Source: Ostrinia nubilalis (lineage: Eukaryota; Arthropoda; Insecta; Lepidoptera; Crambidae). From it: a DNA stretch of 64,000 nucleotides. The translations under genes were made by a program, and so were the position numbers. Under the pieces are notes generated by a model. The model was not told the origin of the DNA, did not search any database, and worked only from the letters and a program-made list of their open reading frames with translations. Below are positions 10,430-21,490 of this stretch, piece after piece. The stretch covers positions 474,001-538,000 of the forward strand of contig NC_087119.1 in NCBI RefSeq assembly GCF_963855985.1, given 5' to 3'. How positions within the stretch are numbered: position 1 is the first letter of the stretch; every line of letters begins with the position of its first letter.

Positions 10430-10449
10430 CTCAGCTCAGAATACAGAAC
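10430..10449 (+). repeat. isolated TA-element left terminus
   Basis: TACAGTGTGTCTCAGCTCAG shares the TACAGTGTG start with the palindromic elements at 3298 and 8598 and with the terminus at 16130. No matching right end was found downstream. Confidence 0.4.
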
Positions 10450-10499
10450 AAACCAGAAGGAGTGTTCGATAACATTTCTACGCGGCAACTTGTGTCCAA

Positions 10500-10541
10500 A
10501 ATACTTCCCCTCCCGCGCAGGGGCGCGGGAGGGAAAGTATT
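10500..10541. repeat. GC-rich perfect-stem hairpin
   Basis: The left arm AATACTTCCCCTCCCGCGC and its inverted copy (one mismatch) enclose a 4-base AGGG loop. The 19-bp stem is very stable and stands out from the AT-rich surroundings. Confidence 0.85.
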
Positions 10542-10553
10542 AAGAAGGAAGTA

Positions 10554-11588
10554 GTGACTTGGCCGTTTAAGGGTACAAAACCAGGTGCTCCATGACAACA
10601 TAAAGCTTAATAAAGCTGCGTATTTCAATAATACTTATGCATGAATAACTGCATGATTATTGATTATCTTAATAATAATTATTGTTCAACGGCCAAGTCA
10701 CACAACTTTAACTAAAATAATAAAGAAATCGCAGTAAAGAACCATAGACTTGGCACGACTTTGTCTAGATTTCATTACTTTTTAGAGATAAACAAGCAGC
10801 TCCATCGAGACTTGGCTAGTTTTTTACAGAATGTTTTTGGTGGGATTTCACTTCTTTTTGTAGAATGTGGCAAAGTTATTTAACGTCGTCGTCCTTTAAT
10901 ATTATCGACATTTTTTTTTACGATATTAAACATAGCGACCTTTAAATGGACAACGAATCAGAATTGTTTTAATAATAACTTAACCTTAGCGAACCTCACG
11001 AATATAATAAGCGAAATCAACCAAATTCTAATTACACAACATTCAACTTAATCGACGGGGGGGTCTAGAAAGGAAAAAAAATCTGGACACCGCGGTGCAG
11101 AAAATCGACGCTCAAAGTGCTAGCGTCATCTAGCGGTGAGCGGTACAAGCGAACACCACGGTGCCGGTGTGGCGCTAGTAGTATTGATTATGAATGTGGT
11201 GTTACTCCAGATCTTCGATTTTCCTAGTTTTTAGTTTTCCCTTTATGTGGCCATTAAACCCTAACTCTGTACCAAATTTCAGCTCTCTGAGTTTATGGGA
11301 AGTACTAGTTCTATTTTGATGATCATCAGTGAGTGAGTGAGTGTCATAAATGCGAAACTTTGCTTTCGCTTAACTTCGGAACTAAATGACCTACAGACTT
11401 GAAATTTTGGATTTTAAGTATGTGATTGTAGCTTACTAGATGATGAAAATTTCTGCTTTCTGGTCTTATCCAGAGGTTCTCAAATAGGGGCCTGAAAATG
11501 CGGCGAAATGGTTCCAGTAAAGGATGGTAGGTACGGCAGTGTTTGCTTCGCGCTCGACTTGGCGGGGGCACTGCCGTGCCCCCAGATC
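10554..11588 (+). repeat. large interspersed repeat family, copy 1
   Basis: About 1 kb shared with 45483-48823. Landmarks in order are GTGACTTGGCCGTT, ACCATAGACTTGGCACGACT, CTGGACACCGCGGTGCAGAA, TCAGCTCTCTGAGTTTATGG, GTGAGTGAGTG and a terminal ACTGCCGTGCCCCCAGAT. An inverted pair (GTGACTTGGCCGTT at 10554 and its complement near 10690) encloses the first 130 bp. Copy 2 has a much longer fold-back arm there. No protein motif was recognised and the superfamily is unknown. This copy lacks both insertions found in copy 2, so it represents the empty sites. Confidence 0.8.
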
Positions 11589-11636
11589 TGTCGTCTCGCG
11601 TGCCGCGGCGGAGCGCGGTGCAGTGTGATAATCACC

Positions 11637-11797
11637 TTATGTCTCGGCCGCACTCATCGCGATAACCCAAAGATTCGAGCTATCGCGATGTGTGTAGCCG
11701 AGTATTCGCGTATACTTCGGTCCTATTTTGCATAGTCGGAAGAACTTCGCTCGGTAGTCGCCCGAATGTTATCGCGATGTGTGTGGCCCAGGCATTA
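11637..11797. mobile_element. 155-bp Harbinger-type MITE
   Basis: The element is 11640-11794, bordered by TTA on both sides. Its 27-bp inverted ends read TGTCTCGGCCGCACTCATCG on the left and TGCCTGGGCCACACACATCG on the right (complement), both continuing CGATAAC. A 3-bp TTA duplication with such ends fits PIF/Harbinger. It has no coding capacity. Confidence 0.75.
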
Positions 11798-12430
11798 GTG
11801 TTTTTAAAATAAAAATGTTTTGCGTAGAAAAATGCAAATTGTAAACCCAACAAATTAATTCAGAACAAAATTCGTAACAAGCTAAATGCGTCACAGTGAA
11901 TTGACTTTTGAACTGTAAACATTCCAAAGATAGTCAAAATAACCGTCACATCAGATTGACAGGTCATATGTCAACTTTCAAATTGTTTGAACTGTGTAAG
12001 TAAACCAATAGAATAAAACTTATCTCACGCATTGTTCTTTTAATAATAAAAATGTGAACTGATAGAACGTTGCGGGTTGCGCGGCCACATGATTTGCCAA
12101 GTAATGTGACTGACCTTACAGTCATTTGTATGTTTGTATGTTACCTAGGTAGTTCTATTTTGCTTAAAACTTTTACACAGGTAGCCTACTTATTTTATAA
12201 ATCTGCTTAAGAGCCATTTCACAAAAATATTCCGCGCGAATTTAGGTAAAAGCTGTCAACGCAACGTCAAAAGAGTAAAAAGAACGCTGAAATGGACAAA
12301 AAAATCTTGAGCCGTGACCGTATTAAGACTTGATTTAAGTTATTAATTTTAAGGTAGAATTAGGTATTCAAACTTGATTAATTAATTTAAATTTTTAATA
12401 GAGTTTATTAAGTCTTTTATATTTCGATTC
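11798..12430. other. AT-rich DNA, nothing recognised
   Basis: No open frame over 60 codons and no repeat border seen. Confidence 0.4.
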
Positions 12431-12668
12431 ATAATGAAACCCGAATAGGTATAATATGTAAAATATATATTAAGTACAAAATAAAGACAGTCACATAGTG
12501 AAAAATAAATCTGCCCCCTTACAGCTCCATCATCGGACCCTGGATACAAATAATGAAACACGAATAGGTATAATATGTAAAATATATTAAGTACAAAATA
12601 AAGACAGTCACATAGTGAAAAAAAAAATCTGCCCCCTTACAGATCCATCATCGGACCCTGGATACGAA
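12431..12668. repeat. 119-bp tandem duplication
   Basis: Two units start ATAATGAAAC at 12431 and 12550. They share GAATAGGTATAATATGTAAA, GACAGTCACATAGTGAAAA and CTGCCCCCTTACAG, and both end near CATCGGACCCTGGATAC. They are nearly identical, so the duplication is young. Confidence 0.9.
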
Positions 12669-12851
12669 ATATTCGTCAAGGCGAATCACACAAGCCTTAA
12701 CTCCATAGGGTTCTATTGTTTTGTTACGGAGGTGGCCATTGCATCTTCTCCAGATCCATTATCAGACAGAGCTAAGAAATAAATAAATAAATATTATTAT
12801 AAGTAAACAAATAACTAAAATAATTCATCTTACTATCTTACTTTTTACTAG

Positions 12852-13271
12852 TCTTACTAATATTATAAATACGAAAGTTTGTGTGGATGTTTGTTACACT
12901 TTCACGCAAAAACTACTGAACAGATTTTGATGAAACTTTACAGTACAGTACAGCAGTACTAGGCAGTCTGTGTTCAACTATCACTCGGGTCGGACGTTCC
13001 TATCGCAAGACCTTTGGTTCACTCAGTTCCGATACGACTCTAGTGCTGTGTGTAATTATTTTCGTGAATACACTGAGTTTATTAATTTCTACGAGTGGAT
13101 TTCATTTTGCCTGAGACCTACGCCATGAACCCTGAACCAGAAGACCCTGTCGCCAGCGACAGCGACGCTCATCCATCCCTGGCGTCGACCAGAATTACAA
13201 TGTATAGGCTATAATTTATGACGATCTGTGACAAACTAAATTTCAAGCGGGTGAAGCCGCGGGCAATACTA
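12852..13271 (+). mobile_element. Helitron interrupted by a retroelement-like insert
   Basis: The left part (12852-12945) begins TCTTACTAATATTATAAATA and matches the Helitron at 7012. The right part resumes at about 13200 with TATAGGCTATAATTTATGAC and ends near the hairpin GCGGGTGAAGCCGC at 13250-13263. The terminal CTAGT has decayed. About 255 unrelated bases separate the halves. Confidence 0.7.
12946..13200 (+). pseudogene. possible 5' fragment of a retroelement
   Basis: The insert is GC-richer than its host and ends in an ATG frame at 13125, reading MNPEPEDPVASDSDAHPSLA and then STRIT before it runs into the Helitron and stops. An acidic, proline-rich protein start after a leader of about 180 bases suggests the 5' end of an LTR or non-LTR element, or a captured first exon. 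No further domain is present, so the identity is open. Confidence 0.35.
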
Positions 13272-13501
13272 CATATTTCATACTAGCTTTTTGCCCGCGA
13301 CTTCTTCTGCGATGAAGTGGAAAATGGTTCTAATAGAATTAAAATATTCTAAGAAAATTAATTTTGTTAAATGATTATATTTTTTGATATAAAATCTACA
13401 CATCATTATGTTTAAATATTTGAATACTTACAAAATTATGAGATCTTTCTAAAACAAAATTCAGATTTCTTTGTAAACAATGTTTTTTTGTTTTTCCTTC
13501 A

Positions 13502-13738
13502 GGTGCTAAAATCACCAGGCTATTGTGTGCGCATACTCTGGAGTATTCCACATACAACTGGTCGTCGGAGAAGCATAGATTTCCATTAAGTCTACTCCCG
13601 CTACCATATGGAACTCCGCTAAAACTCGTGAGGGCGCCAACACTTGCTTTTGTATCGAAAATTAGTATGAGCAGCTGCGCACGCGGTTGCCCGTTGCAGG
13701 CTCTATGCAACCACACTATTTTAAACCGTGGTCCCTAA
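13502..13738 (+). pseudogene. possible captured exon within the Helitron
   Basis: A pyrimidine-rich tract and TTTTTCCTTCAG (a good splice acceptor) end at 13501. The sequence after it is open for 78 codons on the plus strand, including LLCAHTLEYSTYNWSSEKHR, to a stop at 13736. The minus strand is also open over the same bases for about 100 codons, so an open frame alone is weak evidence. I recognise no family in either reading. A host exon captured by a Helitron is possible. Confidence 0.25.
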
Positions 13739-13741
13739 GCA

Positions 13742-13980
13742 TGAGATGGGAAACTGCACTCTCTTGAATTCTCTTGAATTTGATGGTGTTAGGGGAATCC
13801 TAGGAATGAATACAGACTTTCCAATGGAATCTCCTCATCAATATTGCGAAATTGCGAGTTGCAATGCAATGTTACGTTTTCACTTGTTATTTTATTGTAA
13901 TCTGACCTTGATTTTTCAAACACGTGTCAAAATAAAATAAAAAAATTAAATCAAAAGTACTAAGGAATATTTCATTGATA
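13742..13980. repeat. dispersed repeat, copy A
   Basis: Shares GATGGGAAACTGCACT, GGTGTTAGGGGAAT, CTAGGAAT, AATAAAA and ATTGATATCAACTT, in order, with 23677-23880. No inverted ends or target duplications were found. This copy sits inside the minus-strand Helitron. Confidence 0.75.
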
Positions 13981-14711
13981 TCAACTTAGAAACAAGCACA
14001 GATCACAGAAACTAAAGGGAAATGTGACAAGGGACAAATTGGAACATATTGCTTGTGAAAGCAATGATGACAGTAGCGACGTCATTATGTAAACAGTTTA
14101 TATTGCTTGCATAGTACTAAAGATTATTCGAACGTTGAATACTGATACCGCAATGGATAATGAGCACATAATTTGATTTCTTTGTGTGTGTGAATTTCTA
14201 ATACGACACTGAGTTTCGAACTCAGCGCATTACTTAGCATCTCTCTATATTTCTATGGAACCAAGTTATCTCCAAAATAACATTCCACACCTTTTTAACC
14301 TAGTCAGGTAATAATTTTAATAAAATACGAAGCACGTCATCTATCAATAGGATATATGTATATTTTAGAAGTTAATAAATTATGCATAAAATATAAACAC
14401 TTTAGAAGTTTAGTTAAATCGTAGAATTTCTGAAAAACAAGTACTAAAATCGTACTGAAAAAAAAAGTATTAATATGTTATCTAATTTATTTATTAAACG
14501 TCGAATTTTATCAAAGATTTTGGACTAAAGTTTTTGAAAATATTTTATAGCCAACATAGAAAAAAATTAGGATTCTAAATCGTGAAAGAAATTTTTTTCG
14601 GAGCCTATTGCCTCCAAACAAACAAACAAACAATTAAATCTTTCCTCTTTTATTAGTATAGATTTAACAACAGAACAAAACGCTTCTTTTTCTTCTTCAC
14701 GAAACAAAACT

Positions 14712-14885
14712 CAAAGCGGATAAATAAATAAACAAATCTTTGGACAATTTCACAGCGCCATCTAGTCCAAAAGTAGGCAACCAATATGCTTGTGTTAAGG
14801 GTGCTATCATAATGGATATACTTTTTTATAATTTATTTATTAAATTAAATACATGGTACCTACATATTATACATAGTTACACCCA
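14712..14885 (-). mobile_element. SINE 3' part, 5' truncated
   Basis: Starts with a TAAATAAATAAA-like tail and CAATTTCACAGCGCCATCTA, then TGCTTGTGTTAAGG and a TATA-rich stretch to CACCCAGATCC. This order is familiar from the body and tail of lepidopteran tRNA-derived SINEs. The tRNA head is absent. A shorter relative is at 52252. Confidence 0.45.
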
Positions 14886-15688
14886 GATCCATCAAAGAAA
14901 TTAAAATTCATCATTTCAATTTCTGCTCGGCCGGCCGACTCGAAACAGCCTCTCGGCATAGTATCAAATGTATTTGGTCGCCGTACAAATCACCGCTTCA
15001 CGACACGAACGCACGTAAACGTCACGGCGGGAAAAATGACACACGTCCTGCCTTGACGGGCGCTCGCGCCATACTAATCGATGTCGGCTTGCGCATTGTA
15101 ATTTATACTGATATTCACATCAATATTTTGACAAAGTGGTTACTAATATTTAAACAATAACTGTAGAAATCAATTCTACAATGAATATTCTTTATTTTGG
15201 GATACTTTTATTGCAGTTATTGCTGTGTTTTTAAACCAAAAACCACGATCAAAATGTGACGTTAATCTTCAAATTTTCCAAATTATTTTTAGATTTTACT
15301 CATTAATGGTAATGAAATTCAAGAATCTATTTCATTAATGAACTACAAGAATATATGTCCGATGATTACTTCATATTTTTAAGCTTATTATATGAGCATA
15401 AATAATAGATACAGGACTTTGAAAATGAGTCTGCGGCAATTTTTTCGTAAAATGGTTGTGGGAGTTGGGGCACTGTGAATTAAGCAAAAGAGTTTTAGTA
15501 AATCCGTTTCATTAATGGTCAACAACAAGGATCGACCTATCTTTCGCAGTTATTAAATAATCTCTGGGTGTTGCTTAAGATAGTAATTCATGCTTCCAAA
15601 ATCTTAGAAATTCGCACGAAAATGTAAAATGGCTCTTAAGAATTCCCTAAGTCGCTTCGTTTCAGCCGAAAGACTAAGGCTGAGTTGC
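14886..15688. other. no gene seen; GC-rich patch 14930-15090
   Basis: A CG-rich patch with CGGCCGGCCGACTCG and CGTAAACGTCACGGCGGG is followed by AT-rich sequence. No open frame or repeat border was recognised. Confidence 0.35.
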
Positions 15689-15790
15689 ACCACCTAGCTT
15701 TAACGGTAACTATGACGATAACCGGTGTTTTTTGTAGGTATGGATCTTGACAGATTTTTGACGTTGTCAAAGTTCACCCCACTGCATTAT
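15689..15790 (+). repeat. MITE terminus, one end only
   Basis: GGCTGAGTTGCACCACCTAG, then TTTAACGGTAACTATGACGA and CCGGTGTTTTT, is a terminus I associate with a common moth MITE. The inverted partner end was not found, so this is a truncated copy. Confidence 0.4.
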
Positions 15791-16129
15791 GCAGTTGCAA
15801 GTCAATTTGCTCTCAAGGTGTTAGCCAATAATAGCTTGCTTCTGAATAGAAGTGATATGAATTATTGAAAGCGATTTATCTCCAGAATCATTGGTAATAC
15901 ACTTTGTTGAAGTAGGTATTTGCTGAGCATTAATGGGGTCAAATCTCACTCATGTCAGCATCCCATTGTGGGCAGGTAGGTTGCAAACAGTTGCATCAAT
16001 TTTTTTCCTCAATATTAAAAATTGAATTTTCTTTCAATGTTGATTATAGCGTGGAACTGGTTTTTACTTGTTCCTTGGAAAAATAACTCTTTTTTTCTTA
16101 TAAATCCTAACTCGGCCTACCCATAAGTA

Positions 16130-16445
16130 TACAGTGTGTCCGGGCATGTAGTGATCAAACTTTAAGGGCGTAATCTATAGACAATTTTATCGACGAAAAT
16201 ACTTCAAATTTGGGGCACTTTGGGGCTTGACCCATTTATCGCAAAATTACAAGGATTTAAGTTTTTAATTTAATAATTACTCCAAACCTATTAAATTTCG
16301 GATTTTTTTTTAAATATCACGTGAGATTTGGGAGTGGGGGAGGGGGTCAGGCAAAATCTCACCAAATCTCACCAAGGGGGGCGGGGGGGGGGGGGGGGGG
16401 GGTTGAAAAATAGCCAAAATTGTCTCACGTAATTTATGGACGCCC
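16130..16445 (+). mobile_element. TA-element terminus with poly-G tract
   Basis: TA followed by CAGTGTGTCCGGGCATGTAG and TGATCAAACT begins the element. Further in are a repeated AAATCTCACCAA and a G-run interrupted once at 16375-16402. The right terminus was not found. The first 20 bases after CAGTG recur inside the hAT MITE at 43143. Confidence 0.45.
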
Positions 16446-17011
16446 CCTTTCTACCGGTGAAAAAAAGCAACACACACAAATTAAACTTAATTTAACATGC
16501 AATCAACTAAACAGAGTCTATAAGTCAACACTTAATACGTAATATAAGAAATCAACACACATACCTTGCCAAAAATCGTAAGAAAACAGCCAAAAACTTT
16601 TGATTTCGAATTGACAAAAAGATCACGCACCTATTGTTTTGGTGGAACTATCATGGCGTGGCTGTGTTGCTGTTTTACAGACCCGCAAACGTCCAGTAGC
16701 GCCATGTGTTGTAGGTTTTTAGTAAAATCGATTATTCTTCTTACCCACATTATGCTTCTTGCCCGGGCTTCCCCTACCTAGGTATTTCTGATGAAAGAAG
16801 TAGTAGCTTGAAGTACAAGCTACTACTTATGGTAAGTCTAGCAGATGAACAGGGAAAATATTACATAACTAGAACTGCCTATTGCTTTTCTTGTACAGTT
16901 AAAGTAAAGGAAGATGTCCTTGGAGGAGTCACGACCATAATAATAAATCATACAGCGGCGCAGACCTCGGATTCCACCAAAGCCAAGAGAACTATTTTCT
17001 ATTATTGATCG

Positions 17012-17050
17012 CAAGTAAATATTTACTTGTACTAAATATTTACTTGTACT
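17012..17050. repeat. 17-bp direct repeat and 18-bp palindrome
   Basis: AAATATTTACTTGTACT occurs twice without a gap at 17017-17033 and 17034-17050. CAAGTAAATATTTACTTG at 17012-17029 is a perfect palindrome. Confidence 0.9.
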
Positions 17051-18659
17051 CATGTACTCTATTCGAGTACTCGCCCGACGTCCGAGCCTACCTTTGATCC
17101 GCACGATTACCGAAATCAAAATTGACAGACATCGATACTCCAAAGTTGTTTTGTTAAAACGTACATAGAACACAACCAGGCATACCTTCAAACAAAACTG
17201 TATCGTAATGCAAGGTTGCAGCGCAGGGAATGCTACGGCGGAGGAAGACAAGGCGGAGTGACTTGCAAAGGCGCGGTGGTCCTCACAGCAATCGTCGACC
17301 ACTTGGTACCGCACGGGACACAGAGCAATGCGGCGTGAAGAGAAAACAGAAGAGTTGCGGCAGTAACTTTCCTGAAATGTTTAAGAGAAGTTTGAATAGT
17401 ACCTAAGAGTTACAAAAACACCATGACTATTTTACTAAATTGTGCTACGAGTAGGTACCTATTTACAATCAAGTTGGTTAGTTAGACAATAAGTTGAAGT
17501 CGTTTTCAGATCTTGGTTGCTTGACAAAATAAACAACTTATTTTAAGCCTAGGAAGTGCAATCGCAAACATATTCTTATACATTAACCCCATTAACCCAA
17601 ATGTAAGAACCTAGATAGTTAAACAAGGCTAAAATAAATGTCGATTGTCGGTGCCAACTTATTTCGCCATAGAGTGCCCTCTGCCCGTAGATGCTCTGTA
17701 CCGGGCCGGCTGAAGGCTGAGTGTCGAATGATATATGGAGAGGCTGTGACGCGCTGTGATGCGTCACTATCAGTTACGGGGTCGAGTGGACACCGCCGAC
17801 CTAACCTTGCTAGATGCGATGAGGAATATCATTTTGTAAACAAACTTTTTTTTTCTAGTTTCTACCTTCGGCCTGATCATCTATTTCTATCAGTGAGACC
17901 CAGGCCAGGAGCTTCCCCGTTCTGGATAATAAATATGTGGAGCTTTTCGTGACTCTACTTAAAGGCTAGCATAGGAGTCTGTAAAAAAAAGTATAATCGT
18001 GAAAGTTTGCGTAAAAGTTCGGTATAAAAGCAAACCATTGCTAAGGTATGGCGACTTGTGGTGGTAGAGTCACTTCTAGTGTTGTAATATGCTCGTTATT
18101 CTTCGAGGCGGGCGCGGGCCAGAGGTCGCAGATCGAGGCTTACTACGCAAAACAACCACGTTATACCACTATATCTATCTGTCTTACTCATATGGGATGC
18201 TGGCGTACACGAGAGAGACGGTTTGAGCCAATATGTCGAGTCGACCTCTGAACTTGCAGCTTGCGTACCTGTGCTTTGTGCCCGAACAAGCTAGTCTGCT
18301 TCAATTAATCATTTCATTTATTCTCCGTATCAGTGTATTGTGGGCTTATGAGTTCATAATTTCTATGTATTTGATATTATTTCTTAATATATCTTATAAA
18401 AAGTTACATAGATTTATGATTCATTTAAAAAAAAATAGGCCTCACTTAAACATACTTATCTGTGTAATATAACTTGAAGTTTAAGGTCTAATAAAATGTA
18501 AAACCTGGTAACGAATATTAGCAGTAGAGTGGGGTTCATATGAATTAGAATAGGTACTAAATCATGTTATGTGTTGCTGGGCAAGCGGTGATTTATCAGA
18601 TAGCAATTTGACGTCATTGATTGCTGGGAATATGCAAGCAATAATTACGTGGTCTACTC

Positions 18660-18841
18660 AGGCCCTCATTGTTCGGGCCCACAGCGCGTGCGTCGAAAGG
18701 AAACGTATAATTTGTTGTCGTCAAACGTCGCTCTGTTTCGCCGGCGCATTCGACACCAGTGAGGCGTGCGGATTCGCGAGGGTTAAGCGGAGCGCGGGCT
18801 ACAGTTCCAGTGTTAAAGTGCGAGATCAAAGCTACTCGTAA
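18660..18841 (+). promoter_or_regulatory. candidate non-coding first exon
   Basis: A CG-rich stretch in AT-rich surroundings that ends AAAGCTACTC followed by GTAAGC, a good splice donor. TTCCAGTGTTAAAGTGCGAG just upstream resembles insect transcript starts. No start codon with a convincing frame follows. This is a weak candidate for a 5' UTR exon on the plus strand. Confidence 0.2.
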
Positions 18842-19870
18842 GCTTATAAATTATGGAGAAAGGTGTATGAGGAGGGTATCCACAACACCTTGGTCCTATA
18901 GTGTAGTCTATATGTCTAGCGTTATAAGCTCTTAGCATGCACATTATAAGTTATCTTCCTCCAATATGACAAAAATCACTAATTTTGTTCCTCACGACAT
19001 ACTCATTATTATAATTTGCTCACGACATACTATGTTATGGTATGACACAAGATTCTATTGATCGTGTGCTATGTAGATATCACATACATTTTCACTTATG
19101 CTATGCATGCTTTTAGTGGAATCACAGCCTAAAGTGGAGCGTGCGGACAATAAAAGCGTAAGCTGATTACGTATCAATAATACCTACATACGGCGCGCCT
19201 CGGAGCCACGCGTCGCATCACGCTTCTGGAATTGGAGACAAAGGAGAGTCCCTCATGAAGTGGCAGATGATTTCCGTACCGTATATTTAGTACATCTTTT
19301 TAACATTACAATTTACCTTTTTGATTAATCGAATTAGCGGAGCTTTCAAATTCAATGAGCTGAATTTATATATTTTGTCAGTGTGCCTTCAAAAGCAGCA
19401 GAGGTTTTTGTGGCCCTAATAACTAACTATACATAAAAATCCTAGAGCTAGAAAGCTCGTAGGTCACCCTCTAGCCAGGTAGAATGACGACTTTTTAAAG
19501 ATGCTGGTAGCTGTTACAAGCCGAAGACGGACGGAGGGACGAATGTCACGTTTTTAAGGGAAGCCTATGAATATCAGTTGACTTCTATAGGATCATTAAT
19601 GATGATGATAGTTATTTGGTTAAGATAAAGAGTTTCTGTGACGATAACGCAGTCAAAGTTACGGGAAGATGCTGATAGGGAAATAAAATAAATAACAAGA
19701 TTAAAGTAAGAACGGATTCTGCAATACTAAAAACGAATAACATGTCATTGAACTGCCAGTAGTAACATCAAAGCTCCCTCGAAAATCGTACAAAAAGGAT
19801 TTAGTACTTTTTATTCGTGGCCCTTCCCTTGCCCGCATGTCGGTGTTTGCAGTCACAAATATTGTTACTC

Positions 19871-19913
19871 GCGAGGGGAGGGAGGGCGCCCTCCCCGGGA
19901 ATTATCTTCCCGG
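19871..19913. repeat. adjacent GC palindromes
   Basis: GGGAGGGCGCCCTCCC (19880-19895) is a perfect 16-bp palindrome. It is followed directly by CCGGGAA and TTCCCGG around a 5-base loop. A TGACGTCA site lies at about 19927. Confidence 0.7.
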
Positions 19914-20746
19914 AGGATCATGCTGAATGACGTCATTAGTGACGCAGGCGACAAATTGCATGTTTACAGACCTCAGTGTCATATTAGATAGAGATAACGA
20001 TCATAAAATATAGCGTCAGTGGACCAATTAACTTGATGATATGCCGTTGATTTGACCAGGGTGATTAAATTAGTAAATCACGAAAGGTTTCCTCAAGGTA
20101 TTTAAGTTATAGTATTTACCATGAATGGGGCAAAGACCTAAATCACTAATGAATATTTTTCTGAATTCATCTGGAGGAAAACTCAATTCCAAGAAAAGAG
20201 TGGAGTTTTCCTAGAGCTACTCAGAGTACATATTTATGTGACAATACTAGGGTTAAAATAGATCACGTTTATGGTTTTGTTTTGAATAGAAGTCTTGAGC
20301 GATTCCTTGCCTCAGGGCTTTGGTAGGTAGTATCAAACATTTAGAATATTGTACATCAGCTCTATAATCCTCAAATGATTACAAGGGACTATGTCTGCTT
20401 CATAATTACAGGAGCTTTTCTTTCCGATAGCACTTTTGAGCTTAGACCTTCCTACGCCGCCTATTACTCGCCGCGTCACTTCATACGATCAGCCCTACAA
20501 GTGTACGCTGACTTCGCCCTCTTGGTCTTGCGATTAAAAACACAGTATTTTTGGCACATTCATTTTGGAAACTGTGATGTAGAGAGACGCAATCGTATTA
20601 ATTTCCTTTATGTTACAACCGTATTGTTGTGTTCTTGTTTTATAAAATTAAAAGAGAACATCAAAGTGATGAAATAATGATTGGGGAACAATTGGCCTAT
20701 TAGCGTAACTATTTCTCATGAATACTGAAACTAGAAATAATATATA

Positions 20747-21490
20747 TAGCCTGACCAGGAACATAAAAACCCTCGCCATGTTGCGGAAAACTAATGGTAC
20801 TAATTTCTTTTAATGGCAACAATAACTAAAAACTTCATTGACATGTCACCTTGCATGTCAGTCTATTGCTGTCAAAGTGTAAACAAACTTTATTTTAAAT
20901 GTGCGCAATTGATTTTGTGAATGAAATTGCTAAAATCTTTTTATAGTCGTGAAAGAAAAGTGGTTCACAATGTGTTAAAGTATTTGTCGAAGAGAAATAC
21001 CAAGGGTTCGGACAATATTTTCATTGAATAATGTTTCCAACAAAGGTTGTCACATTGACTGACATGTTTATCGTATAGTACAGTCCACTATGAAAATTAG
21101 CTGTGGTTTGTTTCAACTACCTATTTTAAAGTTTTTTGTCACTTTCTAAGTGTTGAATTTTATGCAATTGGGAAAGAAGTACCGAGTTTGAAGCGTTCAT
21201 GAGCAGACATTGCAGTTGAATATTCAAGTTCTGAATTTGATTATTGATGAATAATCAAATAAGTCCTACTAGCTCGATTGATGGTTTCATTTAATTTATT
21301 TAAACCTACAATACCTATAATAATATGTCTTCGTTAATTTATGAAAATATTAAATTAGCCCGTAATCCTGAATCCTGATACATAAAGTTAGCCTATTAAT
21401 TTAACACAGGTACGACTGTACTCAGTGTTGCACTATCAAATGCAATTGATGCGCCTCTATGCCAGGGTTTTTATGTTCCTGGTCAGGCTA
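20747..21490. mobile_element. 740-bp TIR element flanked by TA
   Basis: The element is 20749-21488. GCCTGACCAGGAACATAAAA, continuing ACCCT, is perfectly inverted at the two ends (about 25 bp), with TA immediately outside both. The interior is AT-rich with no transposase. A non-autonomous Tc1/mariner-type element is the likely class. Confidence 0.75.

Larger units (their letters stand above)
13283..14662 (-). mobile_element. 1.38-kb Helitron on the minus strand
   Basis: Read on the minus strand it starts TCTATACTAATAAAAGAGG at 14662 and ends with GAAGTCGCGGGCAAAAAGC followed by CTAG at 13283, with A and T at the outer borders. The subterminal 5' part (14500-14650) matches the short members only in style. 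Inside lie a 240-bp dispersed repeat (13742-13980) and an open segment at 13502-13738. It is much longer than its short relatives, so it may carry captured DNA. Confidence 0.6.
16446..20746. other. mainly unique AT-rich DNA
   Basis: No named element. The longest frame (158 codons, minus, 16838-17314) has no recognisable motif. CG-richer patches lie at 17640-17800, 18100-18250, 18660-18840 and 19190-19240. Smaller items are listed separately. Confidence 0.4.

Noticed and set aside
16838..17314. 158-codon minus frame as a gene
   Set aside because: It is the longest frame in the window, but it crosses a tandem 17-bp repeat and a palindrome, has no family motif and uses no consistent codon bias.
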